A stretch of DNA of 64,000 bases from Apricaphanius iberus. Its lineage: Eukaryota > Chordata > Actinopteri > Cyprinodontiformes > Aphaniidae. Positions 22,888-40,379 of this stretch are shown here, piece by piece. A program made the position numbers and the translations under genes. Under the pieces are notes generated by a model. That model was not told the DNA's origin. It searched no databases and was given only the letters and a program-made list of their open reading frames with translations. Positions within the stretch are counted from its first letter, which is position 1. Each line of letters starts with the position of its first letter. The DNA lies in NCBI GenBank assembly GCA_028564705.1, contig JAPXFQ010002465.1:1612001-1676000 (forward strand). The letters run 5' to 3'.

Positions 22888-25800
22888 ATGGCAAAGGACC
22901 CTTTAGCCGAGGCAGGCTTTTATTTTGACGAGCTCAACAAACTGCGGGTGCTTGAGCCTGATGTCAGCCAGAAGACGTCGGAGTTAAAGGAAGAGTGCAA
23001 AGAGTTTGTGGACAGTAAGGATGGGATGTTTTTTTTCTGATCTTCTCTCCTAACATAATCAGAGCTAACAGGGTGTCTAAATGTGTGCCTATGCAGAAAT
23101 CGGCCAGTTTCAGAAGATTGTCGGCAGTCTAATCGAGATGGTTGATGAACTGGCAAAAGAAGCAGAAACAGAAAAAATGAAGGTACGGATGAGGTAGAAA
23201 GCAGCTGAACTGCTACTACAGTACTTTTCAAAGTAGAACCATGAACATGAATGCATTTTATTGGAGTTTTAGACCAACAAAAGTAGTAGTGTTTTATTGT
23301 GAAGGGGGGAGAATGCATGTGTAGCACATGTATGCAGTAACTCTTCCATGAAGCCTTAGTAGTAGTTGTCCTTTCATCTCCTTCTCCCACCTGAGCCCTG
23401 GATCCCTGCAGCTCCTCCAGAACCACCATGGGCATCTTTACTGCTTCTCTACTGTTCTTCTTGTGTAACCTGTTAGTTTAGGCCGATGTCCTGGTAGGTT
23501 TGCACTTATGGGATGGACTGAACAGAGCTCTGTTAGAAGGATTTGATTTTCTAACCTATCGATGTTTAAACTTCTCCTCAACGTTCTCCCTGATCCGTCT
23601 GCTGCTTTTCCTGGTCTTCATGATGCTGGTTGCATTCTGACAACCCTTTAAGCCAGAAGCAGATGTAATATTAAGACATAATTACACTCAGGTGGACTAT
23701 ATTTACTAATTAGCTGATTGAGTTTCAGTTTCAGTGTGTCTTTACATCTATACAGACTTTTAGATTTGTGTTTGTAAAATATTATGAATAAATTTGATTT
23801 GACTTTCACTACTGTTGCCAACTAGACTAACTTGCTAATGAAACAGGAGACCACACAGGCAAAGCTCAGCATGTTCTGATCATCATTTAAATGAAACCAA
23901 AACCTTTAGCCAACCATTACCCATGTAGGTGCAGCTAGATCTTTAATGCTCTAACCAGGAGTAACAGAAAAGGGGAAACGGTGGCAACAGCACCAACCAG
24001 GCCACCACTACAATAATGTGCAAATGCAATCCCAGCCAAACACTGGTTGTAATGGGACAAACTGTAGAAAAGTCCAAAGGGTTTGAATAATTTTGCAAGA
24101 AGCCGTAGGTTTTCAGGTTTGCTTTACTAAATATTTTATATTAATGATGAGAATAAGTCCTTCTTTCTTCCTGATTCCTTGTTCTTCAGGCAATTGGAGC
24201 CAGAAACCTGCTGAAGTCTGTGGCAAAACAAAGAGAGGCCCAGCAGCAGCAGCTCCAGGCTCTGATAGCAGAGAAGAAAATGCAGCTGGAGAGGTAAGAG
24301 TGTAGAGATGGTGTGAGCTTAGAGGAAATGTTCTAAAAGAAAGCTAATTATGGTTCATCATGATGTTAAAACCTGGCTTCAAGCTGATCCTCATAGACTG
24401 CTGGGAGATGGTGTTTAATAGAAAAAAAACAGATTCTGCTTTTCCTTTCTGGCCACACATGAATGTTTCAGATCAAATACACTTTAACATGCTCACAAGA
24501 TCACTAAAGTCAATACAAAATACAGTTTTCAACGACGGAAAAGCTGCCCCTATGTAAAATAAAAAAAATCCACACGTTGTTTTGGGTCAGCTGTGGTCTT
24601 GGCCTGGGAACTCTCCCCAGTTTTGTCTAGTTGAACTCTCTAAGTTAGGCTGTTACCAGTGAGGTCTGTGTTTCTAGGGTAGGTAGTGAGCTCCTGGATG
24701 ACGCGTTCTTGGAGTGATTCGGTAGACCAGCCTCGTGTTTCATATTTAATCTTTTTACTTCATTTATGGCTATTAAACTTTATGCTTCACTGGATTTAAA
24801 AAGCCTTAAAAAAATCATTTGTCATCTTTTCCACACTAATAGCTGTAAATGACCTACATTCTCACTCATTCTTGAATTTGATTAGAGAGGCACATTACAT
24901 AGTGATGGCCAAATGAAGCTTTCTTAAACAGATGAAGCTTCTATAAAAAGATAGATCATTCATCTGCCCCTACAAGGCAATTTTATTTGTAAAACACACT
25001 TTGAACACAAGGCAATTAAAAAACAAATCATTAAAAGAAAGCATAAACATTTATAATCAACTAGCAATACTAAAATACAAGAAAGCATAGACACTAAGAC
25101 AATGCATTTAGCATTTGATCAAAAATAATTAGTATAAAAATTAAAAATGACAAGACAAGAAACAGACAAGAAATCATTAACAGTTGTGTGAAAGCAATAA
25201 TAGGATCAGTTACTCATAAGCATGTCTAAATAGGTATATTTTATTTTAGATTTAAAAGAGTTCAGTGTCTCTGCAGCTTTGCAGTCATCCGGTAGTTTGT
25301 TCGTGATATGGGGAGCATAGAAACTGAAAGCTGCTTCTCCATATTTGGTTCTGGTTCTAGGGACGATCAGTAGATTAGAGCTGGAGGACCTGATTGGTCT
25401 GGATGGTTTGTACCATGATAGCAGATCTCTAATGTACTTTGGTGCTAACCTATTTAATGATTTATAAACTTATGAAATCACTGTGAAGTCTATTCTCTGA
25501 CCTACAGGGAGCCAGTGGAAGGACTTTAGAACTGAGGTGATGTGTTCTACTTTCTTGGTTCTTGTGAGAACACGAGCAGCAGTGTTCTGGATCAGCTGCA
25601 GCTGTCTGATTTTTTTTTTAGGTAGACCTGTGAAGATACTGTTACAGTAATCCAGGGGGCTAGAGATAAACGCATGGATGAGTTTTTCTAGGTCTCCTTG
25701 TGACATCAGTCCTTTAATCCTAGAAATGTTCCTCAGGTGATAGAAAGCTGACCTTGTTATTGCCTTTATGTGACCTTGGAGGTTCAGGTCTGAGTCCATT

Positions 25801-26797
25801 ATTACACCTAGATTTCTGGCCTGGTCAGTAGTTTCTAGTTGGACCAACTGGAGTTTTTACTTATATTTAATCAATCTTTTTTTGGGTTTGAAGATAAGTA
25901 CTTCTGCTTTCTTTTTGTTCAGTTGGAGGAAATTATGGGAACAACTCCCATTATATGGATATACGCTGATCACGACTGGATGAACAGCAACTTTAGTCTA
26001 ACTGCTTGACAATTGATGACTAAGCTCACCCTAAACTTATGCTTTGTTTGATGACACCTTCTGTCAATGTCTTAATGCTTGTAAAACTACTGGAGAAAAA
26101 AACAACTATAAGTTTATCTTTTGGTTGACATAAACCTGAAAACAACAAAATAAGTGGCTGGGAATGGAACCCATGACATTCACGTCAGCGACTACAGTCT
26201 CTACCTGTGGGTCAACCACTCTACCGCTACACCATGCGACATCTCACGGCTCGACTTGCCTCCAACCACAGCACAGATTCAGCCAGTCATTCAATCAGAT
26301 CCCCAAGCAGTGACTCACCAAGCGGGGCTTCAGACGTCAGCGATCATGTGACTCAGCGATCATGTGACTCAGCGATCATGTGACTCAGCTCAGACGAATC
26401 AAGCACTGACACAGGGCTCAGCTTCACACAGACTGTCACTAACATTACAGATTTCTGCCTACTTCATGTCGTCATCCAGGTTCTATTTAGATTCCATCTT
26501 TCACAGTACGGCAGTAATCAGGCCTGAGCGCCGCAAGAAAATTGGATAAAAATATTTTTTCCCCAAAAAATATTTAACGAATAATTTAACAAGTATAATC
26601 ATAAAACGTTTTCCTTTAAAAACGGAGATTATATTTATACATTAACTTTTGTTTGATCTAAAACATTGAAAAAGACTAATTGAGCCTGACTAAGAAGTGA
26701 GTGATGTTGTTGCAGGTATCGTATCGAGTATGAAGCCCTGTCCAAAGTGGAGTCTGAGCAGAACGAGTTCATCGACCAGTTCATCCTGCAGAAGTGA
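22888..26797 (+). CDS. ift20: Intraflagellar transport protein 20
   Basis: Coding exons with GT-AG introns: 22888-23014 (exon from about 22877), 23097-23182, 24190-24293, 26716-26797 (stop TGA 26795-26797). These give 399 bp, 132 aa, the same length as human IFT20. The protein starts [20 protein letters not shown]. It continues [55 protein letters not shown], and ends [11 protein letters not shown]. The second half is a long coiled coil. IFT20 is an IFT-B subunit that also acts at the Golgi in sorting cargo to cilia. Intron phases (1, 0, 2) keep the frame exactly. The gene is divergent from tnfaip1. Introns carry decayed Tc1-like, L2 and SINE sequence. Confidence 0.97.
23225..24105. repeat. 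Decayed Tc1-like miniature element in ift20 intron 2
   Basis: The sequence contains blocks common in a fish Tc1-type repeat: TTTTATTGGAGTTTTAGACC, ACTCAGGTGGACTATATTTACTAATT (23689-23714) and, near the end, GGTTTGAATAATTTTGCAAG. Both ends are diverged, and no TA duplication could be fixed. Confidence 0.4.
24970..25870 (-). mobile_element. L2-like LINE 3' part in ift20 intron 3
   Basis: On the minus strand the frame 25847-25470 reads [47 protein letters not shown] and [12 protein letters not shown]. This is the C-terminal region of the same L2-like family as at 9753-10061. The 3' tail GTTTTACAAATAAAATTGCC is at 24976-24995. The 5' end is truncated near 25870-25930. Confidence 0.85.
26155..26265 (-). 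repeat. tRNA-derived SINE-like fragment
   Basis: Reverse complement contains GTGTAGCGGTAGAGTGGTTG, an A-box-like tRNA promoter, then about 45 bases later CATGGGTTCCATTCCC, a degenerate B box. The spacing and sequence fit a tRNA-derived SINE head rather than a real tRNA; no acceptor-stem pairing is seen. Confidence 0.45.
26339..26386 (+). repeat. Three 16-bp tandem repeats
   Basis: The unit AGCGATCATGTGACTC is repeated three times without change (26339-26354, 26355-26370, 26371-26386), in ift20 intron 3. Each unit contains the E-box-like TCATGTGA. Confidence 0.95.
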
Positions 26798-26883
26798 CGA
26801 CACGACGGTGGAAACCGTTTCCATGGTGCCTGTACACAGCCACGTTCTCCACTCCCTCCTGCTGCAGCCTCTCCTCTGAAGCT

Positions 26884-26884
<1 letters not shown>

Positions 26885-26931
<47 letters not shown>
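26885..26931 (+). repeat. (CA)n microsatellite in ift20 3' UTR
   Basis: About 23 CA units lie 88 bp after the ift20 stop codon. The minus-strand poly-CV open frames over it are artefacts. Confidence 0.95.
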
Positions 26932-26932
<1 letters not shown>

Positions 26933-27400
26933 ACCCGTTTACAGCTCTGATCTCAGACATGTCTGTGTGTGAACCGGGCAGCGGCTGACTGGACAGGGGT
27001 TTCCAGGCCTGGAATACCTTCAGAACATTCAGTTCACACCAAACAGTCCAACTTCCATGACCACTTTAACGGAGATGGAGCTATTTATAAAAGGAAACAA
27101 TATTTATGAGTATTATTTATACAGAAGAATTGCTATAGTTTATTACCTGATCTGTCTGCTAAAATGTGTACTGTGTTTGCCTGCATTTGTAAATAAGTTT
27201 AACTTAATACAAGCAGATCAGGACTCAGTCCGGTTCTGGTTAAACAGCCAGTCATCTTTTTCTCCTAGCAACAATTCTCATCATTCTAAATCCAAATGGT
27301 TTTACTTGAATACCGTTTATAGCACAAATGCTCCTCCTGTTAAAATGTTGGAGCTGAGCTAGTAATCTTTCATATCCATATCATAATTACATATGGTTTA

Positions 27401-27406
27401 AATAAA
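27401..27406 (+). terminator. ift20: Likely ift20 polyadenylation signal AATAAA
   Basis: A canonical AATAAA lies about 600 bp after the ift20 stop codon, giving a 3' UTR that contains the CA repeat. It is the clearest such signal downstream of the gene. Confidence 0.55.
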
Positions 27407-27559
27407 GCTTTTTGAAACTTTTGCACCATGTTGTTTTATTAAACAAACCAAGCATGAAAATGCAAATGCTGTTGGAAGGTGGTATTCTAGAGCGGTCTGA
27501 TGATTTCCCAGAATGCTTTGCTTTGGACCAGTAAGGTGACGTAGAAAGTACTTCTGTGT

Positions 27560-27720
27560 CGTCTTACTGAGGATCCAGGTTCTGGTTCTGCTGGAGGTTT
27601 CTTCCTGTTACTGGGGAGTGTTCCTTTCCACTGTCGCTACGGTCTCATGCAGAGGAAGGGAACGCTGCTGTTGGCAGCATGATGCAGTCTGCTGGGTTTC
27701 CCTGGACATTTTCTTTAAAA
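27560..27720 (+). repeat. LINE 3'-UTR fragment
   Basis: The blocks GGAGGTTTCTTCCTGTTA, CCTTTCCACTGTCGCT and CAGTCTGCTGGGTTTCC match the 3' region of the LINE at 42640-43850 (there 43570-43720). No coding sequence remains. Confidence 0.6.
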
Positions 27721-27724
27721 ACCA

Positions 27725-29525
27725 GGATGGAACTGGAACCAGACTCTGTAGATGACTGGATGGACCATACCTGTGCATAATTACATGGTTTCCTTTGAAA
27801 GATGCCATGAAACGACATTTGGTGTCTAGAATTATAAAGGAAATCTGACGTTTACTCCAGCTGTTTCTATAGCAACACATCTTTTAAATGCAGTCATGTA
27901 CGACCTTCAATACATATTTCCATTTTAACTGTCAAAACTGCAAACCTAAAAGTATATTAGTGAGATTTAATGTGATAAACCAAAGTGTTATATAACAGAA
28001 ATGATGGAAAGTGATAACTATTCTAAATGGACTTCAGCTTCTGCTCAGACACCTACCATCTTGATGACAATGATTCTGTAGTGGTTGGATGTATTACAGA
28101 TGAGGTAGAGTAGAGAACTGGTGTGAGCAGAACCATCTGTGGTTCTGGATATGAGAAGGTCAAAAACCACTAATGACCCCTGTTTCTATCAGTGGGCTGA
28201 ATGTGCATATAGTGGAGGACTAGGAATGCCTTGGACTGGTTATAATAAACTGGACCTCACTAAAAACATTGATAACCACCTACAGGAAGGAACAGAGCCG
28301 TCCGGAGATCCTTCAACCTCTGCTGGACGAGTCTGAAGGTGGTGTCAGAGGAGGCTACTGTTCAAGCTAGGAACCACCCTGAACAGTCCTTCCAACATGC
28401 TGGACAACCTGAGAAACACGTTCAGTAACAGATTCATTGTTACCCAAAGCGACACAGGAAATCCTTCTTTCATGTGGCCATCAGACTTAAAAGGGAAAGT
28501 TTTTATTTTTCAAGCTGGACCTTCATCTTAGCCTTTATTAAGTACAAAGGAGATTTGCTGCCTGCAATAAGGCATTATCTGCCTCAAAACTCCTTCATTT
28601 AGCCATATTTTTATTATTAATAGTTAGTGATATTCTCCTGTGAGAAGGTGCTGCAGTGTAAGCTTCTGGGGTTTTATAGGCTTTTAATGCAACCAATTCA
28701 TACTTCTAGTAACCTTGGATTTCAGTGACGTTGCAGCTGTCCCCCATTCCAGCTGTAGTCTGTGTAGGTTGTAGAAAGGGAGCCTGTAGAAGCTGAACTC
28801 AGTCCGACTGGTCATTGGGTTCGTGTGATTAGGAAACACGTTGAGGTCTGCAGTAGTTCTGTCTAACTGACCGCTGTAGTGAAAGTCCTACTCAGACTAC
28901 AGCTGGGATGGATGGAGCACGGCAGTGACGTGGTTGAAACCATGTGTTGGTGTAGTTGGATTATAGGCTCTAAATCATCCAGGACTGCTAGCGATGAATA
29001 ACAAAACATGGTGAAATGAAGGAGTTTTGGAGCAGAGAATGCCTTATTACAGGCGGCACTTCGTCTGCCCCAATAACTGCCATTATATGGTTATAAACTG
29101 ATCCTGAAGGACTCCAAGCGGCTGCAAACTTGTCTGGGTAAGGAAATGAATGTAATAAACGCTAAAAATAAGTTCCAGGTTGAAGAAAACCAAACTTTCC
29201 CTTGAACAACTCCACATTGAACAGAATGTTTAAGATACAACTGCAACCTCTGGTGATATCAGATTATATTTATACTGTATTCTTCCATTTTTTTCTCATT
29301 GTCTTGAAAAGCATTGCAATGCAAGAATAGCCCTTTGGGATTTAGTATATCTATCTGTAAAAAAGTTTTAGAAATAAACAAACATGAACTTGTGTAAAGT
29401 AGACCTGGAACTCCTTAATGCCACACAGCTTCATTTCAGCCTGAAAATAAGGAACAATCAACTTCATGACTTGAAATAATTTATTGGAAACATTAGAATT
29501 AGATTTATATGTTGTCCAATGGAGG
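27725..29525. other. Intergenic between ift20 and lyrm9
   Basis: No exon of a known gene was recognised. Part of 28130-28460 could be a LINE fragment, but I could not match any motif with confidence. The lyrm9 3' UTR occupies the upper end, with an AATAAA on the minus strand at 29480-29485. Confidence 0.4.
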
Positions 29526-35170
<5,645 letters not shown>

Positions 35171-35672
35171 CAGTGCTCAGCATTTAGTTTCCTTAGAGAA
35201 TCAACCTTTTTCTATGAGACATGATAATACAACATACTCACACAAATGTGGGCCATTGATTGCAAACAAGATTTGTTAATTTCCACACACACAAAAGTGA
35301 TTTTCATAACAAATTTATTAAAGCCAATGATGCAAAAATGAGTACACCCCAATTATAGTCTTAGGAGAAAAGCCACACTTAAAACTACAAAATTCTAATT
35401 AACAGGCATTAAACCACAGGTGAGTATAATGCTTCATTTAAGAGGTGTCCAGAAGACCTGTGACAATAAAAGGGCATTCCTTAACAAAGAAAAGCCCTTC
35501 CCGTTTCATGCTGTCAGCAATGGCTCCCAATGGGAGAGAAATGTCAAAAAATCTTGAGAAAATAAGTAATTTCTTTACTCAAAAAACATGAGGGCTACGA
35601 GAAGATCAGCAAAGCTTTACATATCAGTCAAAAATACTGTAGCCAAAGGGATCCAAAGATTCAAGAAAGACC
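35171..35672 (+). pseudogene. Tc1-like element, 5' part only
   Basis: A TA followed by CAGTGCTCAGCATTTAG (35171) is a Tc1-type terminus. From about 35520 the translation across frameshifts resembles the N-terminal helix-turn-helix of a Tc1 transposase: MAPNGREMSKNLEK..., then ISVKNTVAKGIQRFKK. The element stops abruptly near 35672 where a LINE fragment begins. Confidence 0.65.
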
Positions 35673-37810
35673 TGTTGTTTCAGCTCTGTGTAATGTCATA
35701 ATCATTTCAGAAATAATATCCTGTCTAGCCTGGGATACTCCTGCTTGTAGTGCCATCAGAGCAGCAGCTGAGTAAGTACATATTAATGCTTGCTGAGGCC
35801 CAATTTACCTACCCCACTCCAAGGCACACAAAATAGCTATGGTTTCCATAGTAAAAACTGACCCACAATCTGGGAGCCGATAACCCTGACCTAAACCAAC
35901 CTTAGGAAAGTGGACAGCAAAGGCAGCCTTTTTGTTGATAAGGTCCATAGAACCATCCGTATAAAACTGCATAAAACCTCCCCAGTTCTGATCAATGGTT
36001 TCATTACATACATAGAGCTACAGAGATACAGAGAGGTGGTGGACCGCTTTGTGGCATGGTGTGGAAACAAGCTTCTTGTTTGGAAAGTGAAGAAAAACAA
36101 AAGAGATGATTGTAGTCTTCAGAAGAAACAGGAAGAAGTCAAAGACTGTTTCCATCTTGGGAGAAGAAGTGGAGGTAGTTGAGGAGTACAGATACCTTGG
36201 AGTTCACCTGGACAACAGACTGGACTGGAGAATGAACAGTGAAGCCGTCTACAAGAAGGGACAGAGCAGACTGTACTTTCTGAGGAAGCTGAGGTCCTTC
36301 AAGGTTCTTCTACAAGTCTGTTGTGGAGAGTGTTATCTCTTCGTCCATCATCTGTTGGGGCAGCAGCATCAGAGCCAGGGACTTAAACGGCTCAACAACC
36401 TGATAAAGAAGGCTGGTTCTGTTCTGGTTCTGTTCTAGGGACGACTGTGGAACAACTGGAGATAATGATGCAAAGAAGGATTCTTCGTAAAATTAAAAAG
36501 ACTATGGACAATTCTGAGAATCCTCTTCATGAGACTATCCTACAGCAACAGAGTATCTTCAGTCGCAGGCTTCTTCAGTTTCGCGGCAACACAGGCCACT
36601 ACAGGAATTCCTTTCTCCCCACAGCCATCATGGTCTACAACAACTCCTTGAAAGATATATTAGTAATGAGCTACAACAACATTTAATTTCCCTATGGGAT
36701 GAATAAAATATTTTTGAATTAAATTGAATTAACCTCCGTGACTGGTCTAGCCTTGGCTCTCTGTTTAAGCTTATCCTTCACAGTCCAATCTATGTCAGGA
36801 TCTGGGAGCAACCAATGTAGAAACACACAGCCAGACCACTCTGGGAGACATATCCTTGCCCATTTTAGGGAACTCACTTCTTACTTCACTTACAAAGCTT
36901 ATTCTTCTTCTTCCCATCTGGGCTGGCTCCCAGCTCTCCTATTTGCGGTCTCTTCAAAGGATTTCCTTGCTCTTGACTCTGTACCCTTCCAATATACTGA
37001 AGTGCTAACTTGACGCGTCTCAATTTCAGGGGCATCTCACCACACTCCACTAATAAAGCAGGGATAGATGTAGTCCTAAAGCCCCCACAACACACCCTCA
37101 ACGCTTTTTGCCTGCACAACATCCAGCCAAACTTGACAGGGTTGTCTTGGCTGTGCACCCATACGCTAAGCACCCATAGTCAATGCATGACCGAACCATT
37201 GTTCTGTAGATCATTAGCCGAGTTCCCTTATCTGAACCCCAACTAGTACCTGCAAGACACTGCAATAATTTAATAATTATATCACACTTACCTATAATTT
37301 TATCAAAGGGAATCTCCAGGTCAATCTTTCATCAATATGCACACATAGGAATTTAAACACTTTAACCCTTGCAAGTACTCTACCATATCAACTTATACTC
37401 AAACTTTATATCTATTACCAAATATAAGGTGCTTGCTTTTATCCACAGAAATTTTAAAAACCCACTTTCCAGCCCATTCAGCTACGTTGTCCAACTAAGT
37501 TAGCATTTTCCTCATTACAAAAGTCAATATTTTGCCCCTTTTCAATATTGCCTGCAAATTTCATCTGCAAATAAAGAAGGCCAGACCCTCTTCCAACATT
37601 ACCAAAAATATTATTAATCATTATATTAAAAAGAACAGAAATTATTGCACTGTTAAATCAAGTGTTCTGTACGACCCTGGATTCTTGATTCTTCTTATCC
37701 CTGCATCCTTTCCTGGATTTGAGATTGGTATCACAACAGCCAGTCTACATGCTGAAGGCAATACCCCCTCTTCCCATACATTATTAATAAGTGCCACCAC
37801 TTCATACAAA
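35673..37810 (-). pseudogene. LINE with RNase H-like domain, split by another LINE
   Basis: On the minus strand 37810-36730 encodes RT N-terminal sequence: [20 protein letters not shown] (the P-x-x-W-r-x-a-x-viPixKPGKD block) and later FKISVDKSKHLIFG. The part at 35925-35673 reads VFTMETIAILCALEWG and SAAALMALQAGVSQARQDII, typical of the RNase H domain of I/R1-type LINEs. A plus-strand LINE piece at about 35926-36727 lies between the halves. All frames are broken. Confidence 0.6.
35926..36727 (+). pseudogene. Rex1/Jockey-like LINE 3' part
   Basis: The frames at 35910-36182 and 36106-36438 contain QRYREVVDRFVAWCGNK, then VVFRRNRKKSK, then EEYRYLGVHLDNRLDW, then KGQSRLYFLRKLRSF. This is the RT thumb and post-RT region of a Rex1-type fish LINE (YLGVHLDNxLxW). 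The tail RNSFLPTAIMVYN is followed by ATGAATAAAATATTTTTGAATTAAATTGAATT, a LINE-like simple 3' end. Confidence 0.8.
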
Positions 37811-39332
37811 ACCATCCATCCATCCATCCATCCATCCATCCATCCATCCATCCATCTTCTTGTGGTTATCCGGGGTTAGGTCACGGGGACAGTAGCTTAA
37901 GCTGAGAGACCTAGACTCCCCTCTCTTTGGCCACCTGGGCCAGCTCCTTGGGAAGAATTCTGAGGTGTTCCCAGGCAAGCCGGGAGACATAGCCCCTCTA
38001 ACGAGTCCTGGGTCTTCCCCTGGGCCTGCTCCTGGAGGGACGTGCCCAGAACACCTCACCAGGGAGGCGTTCAGGAGGCATCCTGACCGGATGCCTGAGC
38101 CACCTCAACTGGCTCCTCTCGATGTGGGGGAGCAGCAGCTCTACTCTGAGCCCCCTCCAGATGACCGACCTTCTCACCCTATATCTAAGGGAGAACCCAG
38201 CCACCCTGCGGAGGAAACTTATTTCAGCAGACTGTATCCGCGATCTCGTTCTTTCGGTCACCACCCAGAGTTTGTGACCATAGATGAGGGTAGGAACATA
38301 GATCGACCGGTAGATCGAGAGCTTTGTCTTTCCGCTCAGCTCTCTCTTCACCACGACAGACCGGTACAGCCCCCGCATAACTGCAGATGCCTTACCAATC
38401 CATCTATCGATCTCCTGCTCAATTTTTCCCTCATTCGTGAACCCCCTCCAGATACTTAAATTCCTCCACTTGAGGAAGGACCCCATTCCTAACCCAAAGA
38501 AGGAACCCTACCCCTTTCCGGCTCAAGACCATGGTCTTGGATTGGAAGGTGCTGATCCTCATCCCAGCTGCTTCACAATCGGCTGCAAACCGCTCCAGCG
38601 AAAGCTGTAGATCACGTTACGATGAAGCCAACAGAACCACATCATCTGCGAAAAGCAGATACCTGATCCTGAGGCCACCAAAACGAATCCCCTCAACACC
38701 TTGGCTGCACCTAGAAATCCTGTCCATTAATGTTATGAACAGGACCGGTGCCAAAGGGCAACCTTGGCGGAGTCCAGCTCTCACTGGAAACAAGCCCGAC
38801 TTACTGTGGACAATGCGAACCAAACAGACATCGGGCATACAGGGATCTAACAGCCCATATCAAAGGGCCCGGTACCCCATTCTCACAGAGTACCCCCACA
38901 GGATTCCCCAAAGGGACACAGTGGAACGCCTTCTCAAAGTCCACAAAACATATGTAGACCGGTTGGGCGAACTCCCACGCATCCTCCAGGACCCTGCTGA
39001 GGGTATAGAGCTGGTCCAGTTTTCCACGGCCAGGAGGAAAACTGCATTGTTCCTATTGAATCCAAGGTTTGACTATCCATCGGACCCTCCTCTCCAGAAC
39101 TCCTGAATAGACCTTTCCAGGGAGGCTCAGAAGTGTGATCCCCCTATAGTTGTAACACACTCTGTGGTCCCCCTTTTTAAAGAGGGGGACCCCCACCCCG
39201 GTCTGCCAATCCAAGGGAACTGCCCCCAATATCCACACAGTATTGCAGAGCTGCGTTAACCAACACAGCCCTACAACATACACAGCCTTGAGGGACTCTG
39301 GGTGAATCTCATCCACCCCCGGAGCTCTCAAC
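37811..39332 (-). mobile_element. LINE with (GGAT)n tail, 5'-truncated
   Basis: The (CATC)n run at 37811-37854 is the 3' tail. Upstream on the minus strand come SIYRSIYVPTLIYGHKLW, RRVAGFSLRYRVR and RWLRHPVRMPPERLPGEVFW (38486-37998), then QGCPLAPVLFITLMDRISR and RYLLFADDVVLLASS with the FADD catalytic motif (38838-38617), then LFKKGDHRVCYNYRGITLLS (39331-39053). This order fits a 5'-truncated copy. The same family recurs at 61597-61696 and 63190-64000. Confidence 0.85.
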
Positions 39333-39334
39333 TA

Positions 39335-40016
39335 CAGTACAGACCCAAAGTTTGGAAACCTTCTCATTCAATGAGTTTCCTTTCCTTTCATGACTACATT
39401 GTAGATTCTCAATTAAGGGCATCAAAACTATGAATTAACACATAATGCATGGAATTACAGTATGTACTTAAATAAAACAGGGTGAAATAACTGAATACAT
39501 GTGTTATAGTTTAGATTCCTTAAAGTAGCCACCATTTGCTCTGATTACTGCTCTGCATTCTCTTGAGCTTCAAGAGGTAGTCACCAGAAATGGTTTTCTA
39601 ACTGTCTTGAAGGCGTTCCCAGAGATGCATAGTACTTGTTGGCCCTTTTGCTTTCACTCTGCGGTACAGCTCACCCATTATCATCTCGATTGGGTACAGG
39701 TCCGGTTACTTTTGAGGCCAGGTTATTTCACATCTATCCATCCATCCATTTTCTGAACCGCTTAAACCTCAAGGTGTCGCAGGGGGGCTGGTACCTTTCT
39801 CCAGCTGTCAACGGGCGAGAGGAAGGGTACATCCTGGGCAGGTTGCCAGTCCATCGCAGGCTTATTTCACACTTTTTTTGTAAAAGTAATACGTAATTCC
39901 ATATGTGTTAATTCATATTTTTGAATCCTTCAGTGTGAATCTACAATGTCAATAGTCATGGACAGAAAGAAAACTAATTGAATGAGAAGGTGTGTCCAAA
40001 CTTTTGGTCTGTACTG
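39335..40016. mobile_element. Tc1/mariner-type miniature element
   Basis: Inverted ends starting CAGTACAGACC, with inner blocks AAAGTTTGGA...CCTTCTCATTCAAT, are flanked by TA (39333-39334 and 40017-40018). It is 682 bp with no transposase. It carries a nested short retroposed repeat at 39733-39861. Confidence 0.85.
39733..39861 (-). mobile_element. Short retroposed repeat with GATG-type tail
   Basis: The 129-bp insert has on the minus strand a 3' tail of GGATGGATGGATAG. It is flanked by a perfect 10-bp direct repeat TTATTTCACA (39723-39732 and 39862-39871), a target-primed retroposition signature. It matches the 3' part of the longer copy at 44335-44630. Confidence 0.8.
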
Positions 40017-40018
40017 TA

Positions 40019-40360
40019 TCCTCCAAGTTGTCTTTGAATGTTTTGCTGTAAACCAATGTGTCGTGCAGATAGAGTATGCAGATGTTGTCACGCAGTCCAT
40101 CCAAATACTCCTCTATACATCGCTGGTATGCTGCAGGGGTGTTCATGAGTCCAATGGGGAGGCAATTCCACTCATAAAGTCCCCAGGCGTCACAAAAGCA
40201 GTGAGTGGGTGCCTTTCTTCTGACATAAACTCCTGGTCGTATGCTTTCCCTTGGTCTAAGAGTGAAAACCAGGAATTTCCACCTAATGCACCTAATGCAT
40301 AATGTCCTGGACGCGTGGTATGGGCTGGCGGTCAGGAATGGTAAGCACAGTCTTAAAGTA
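40019..40360 (-). pseudogene. Ty3/Gypsy reverse transcriptase fragment
   Basis: The minus strand reads [37 protein letters not shown], then [20 protein letters not shown] and [14 protein letters not shown]. The last is the YxDD region of a Gypsy RT, here YLHD where YLDD is expected. Frames shift more than once. Confidence 0.75.
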
Positions 40361-40379
40361 CAATCTTTTTTTTATTTTT

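Noticed and set aside
26155..26265. Possible tRNA gene
   Set aside because: A- and B-box-like sequences occur but no foldable acceptor stem; it fits a SINE head.
26635..26934. Poly-CV open frames on the minus strand
   Set aside because: They are translations of the CA microsatellite and the antisense of ift20 exon 4.
28130..28460. Possible LINE C-terminal fragment
   Set aside because: Residues such as NKLDLTKNIDNHLQ suggest a repeat, but no conserved motif could be matched.
37801..37854. Stand-alone ATCC microsatellite
   Set aside because: It is the 3' tail of the adjacent LINE, as in the copy at 61597-61696.
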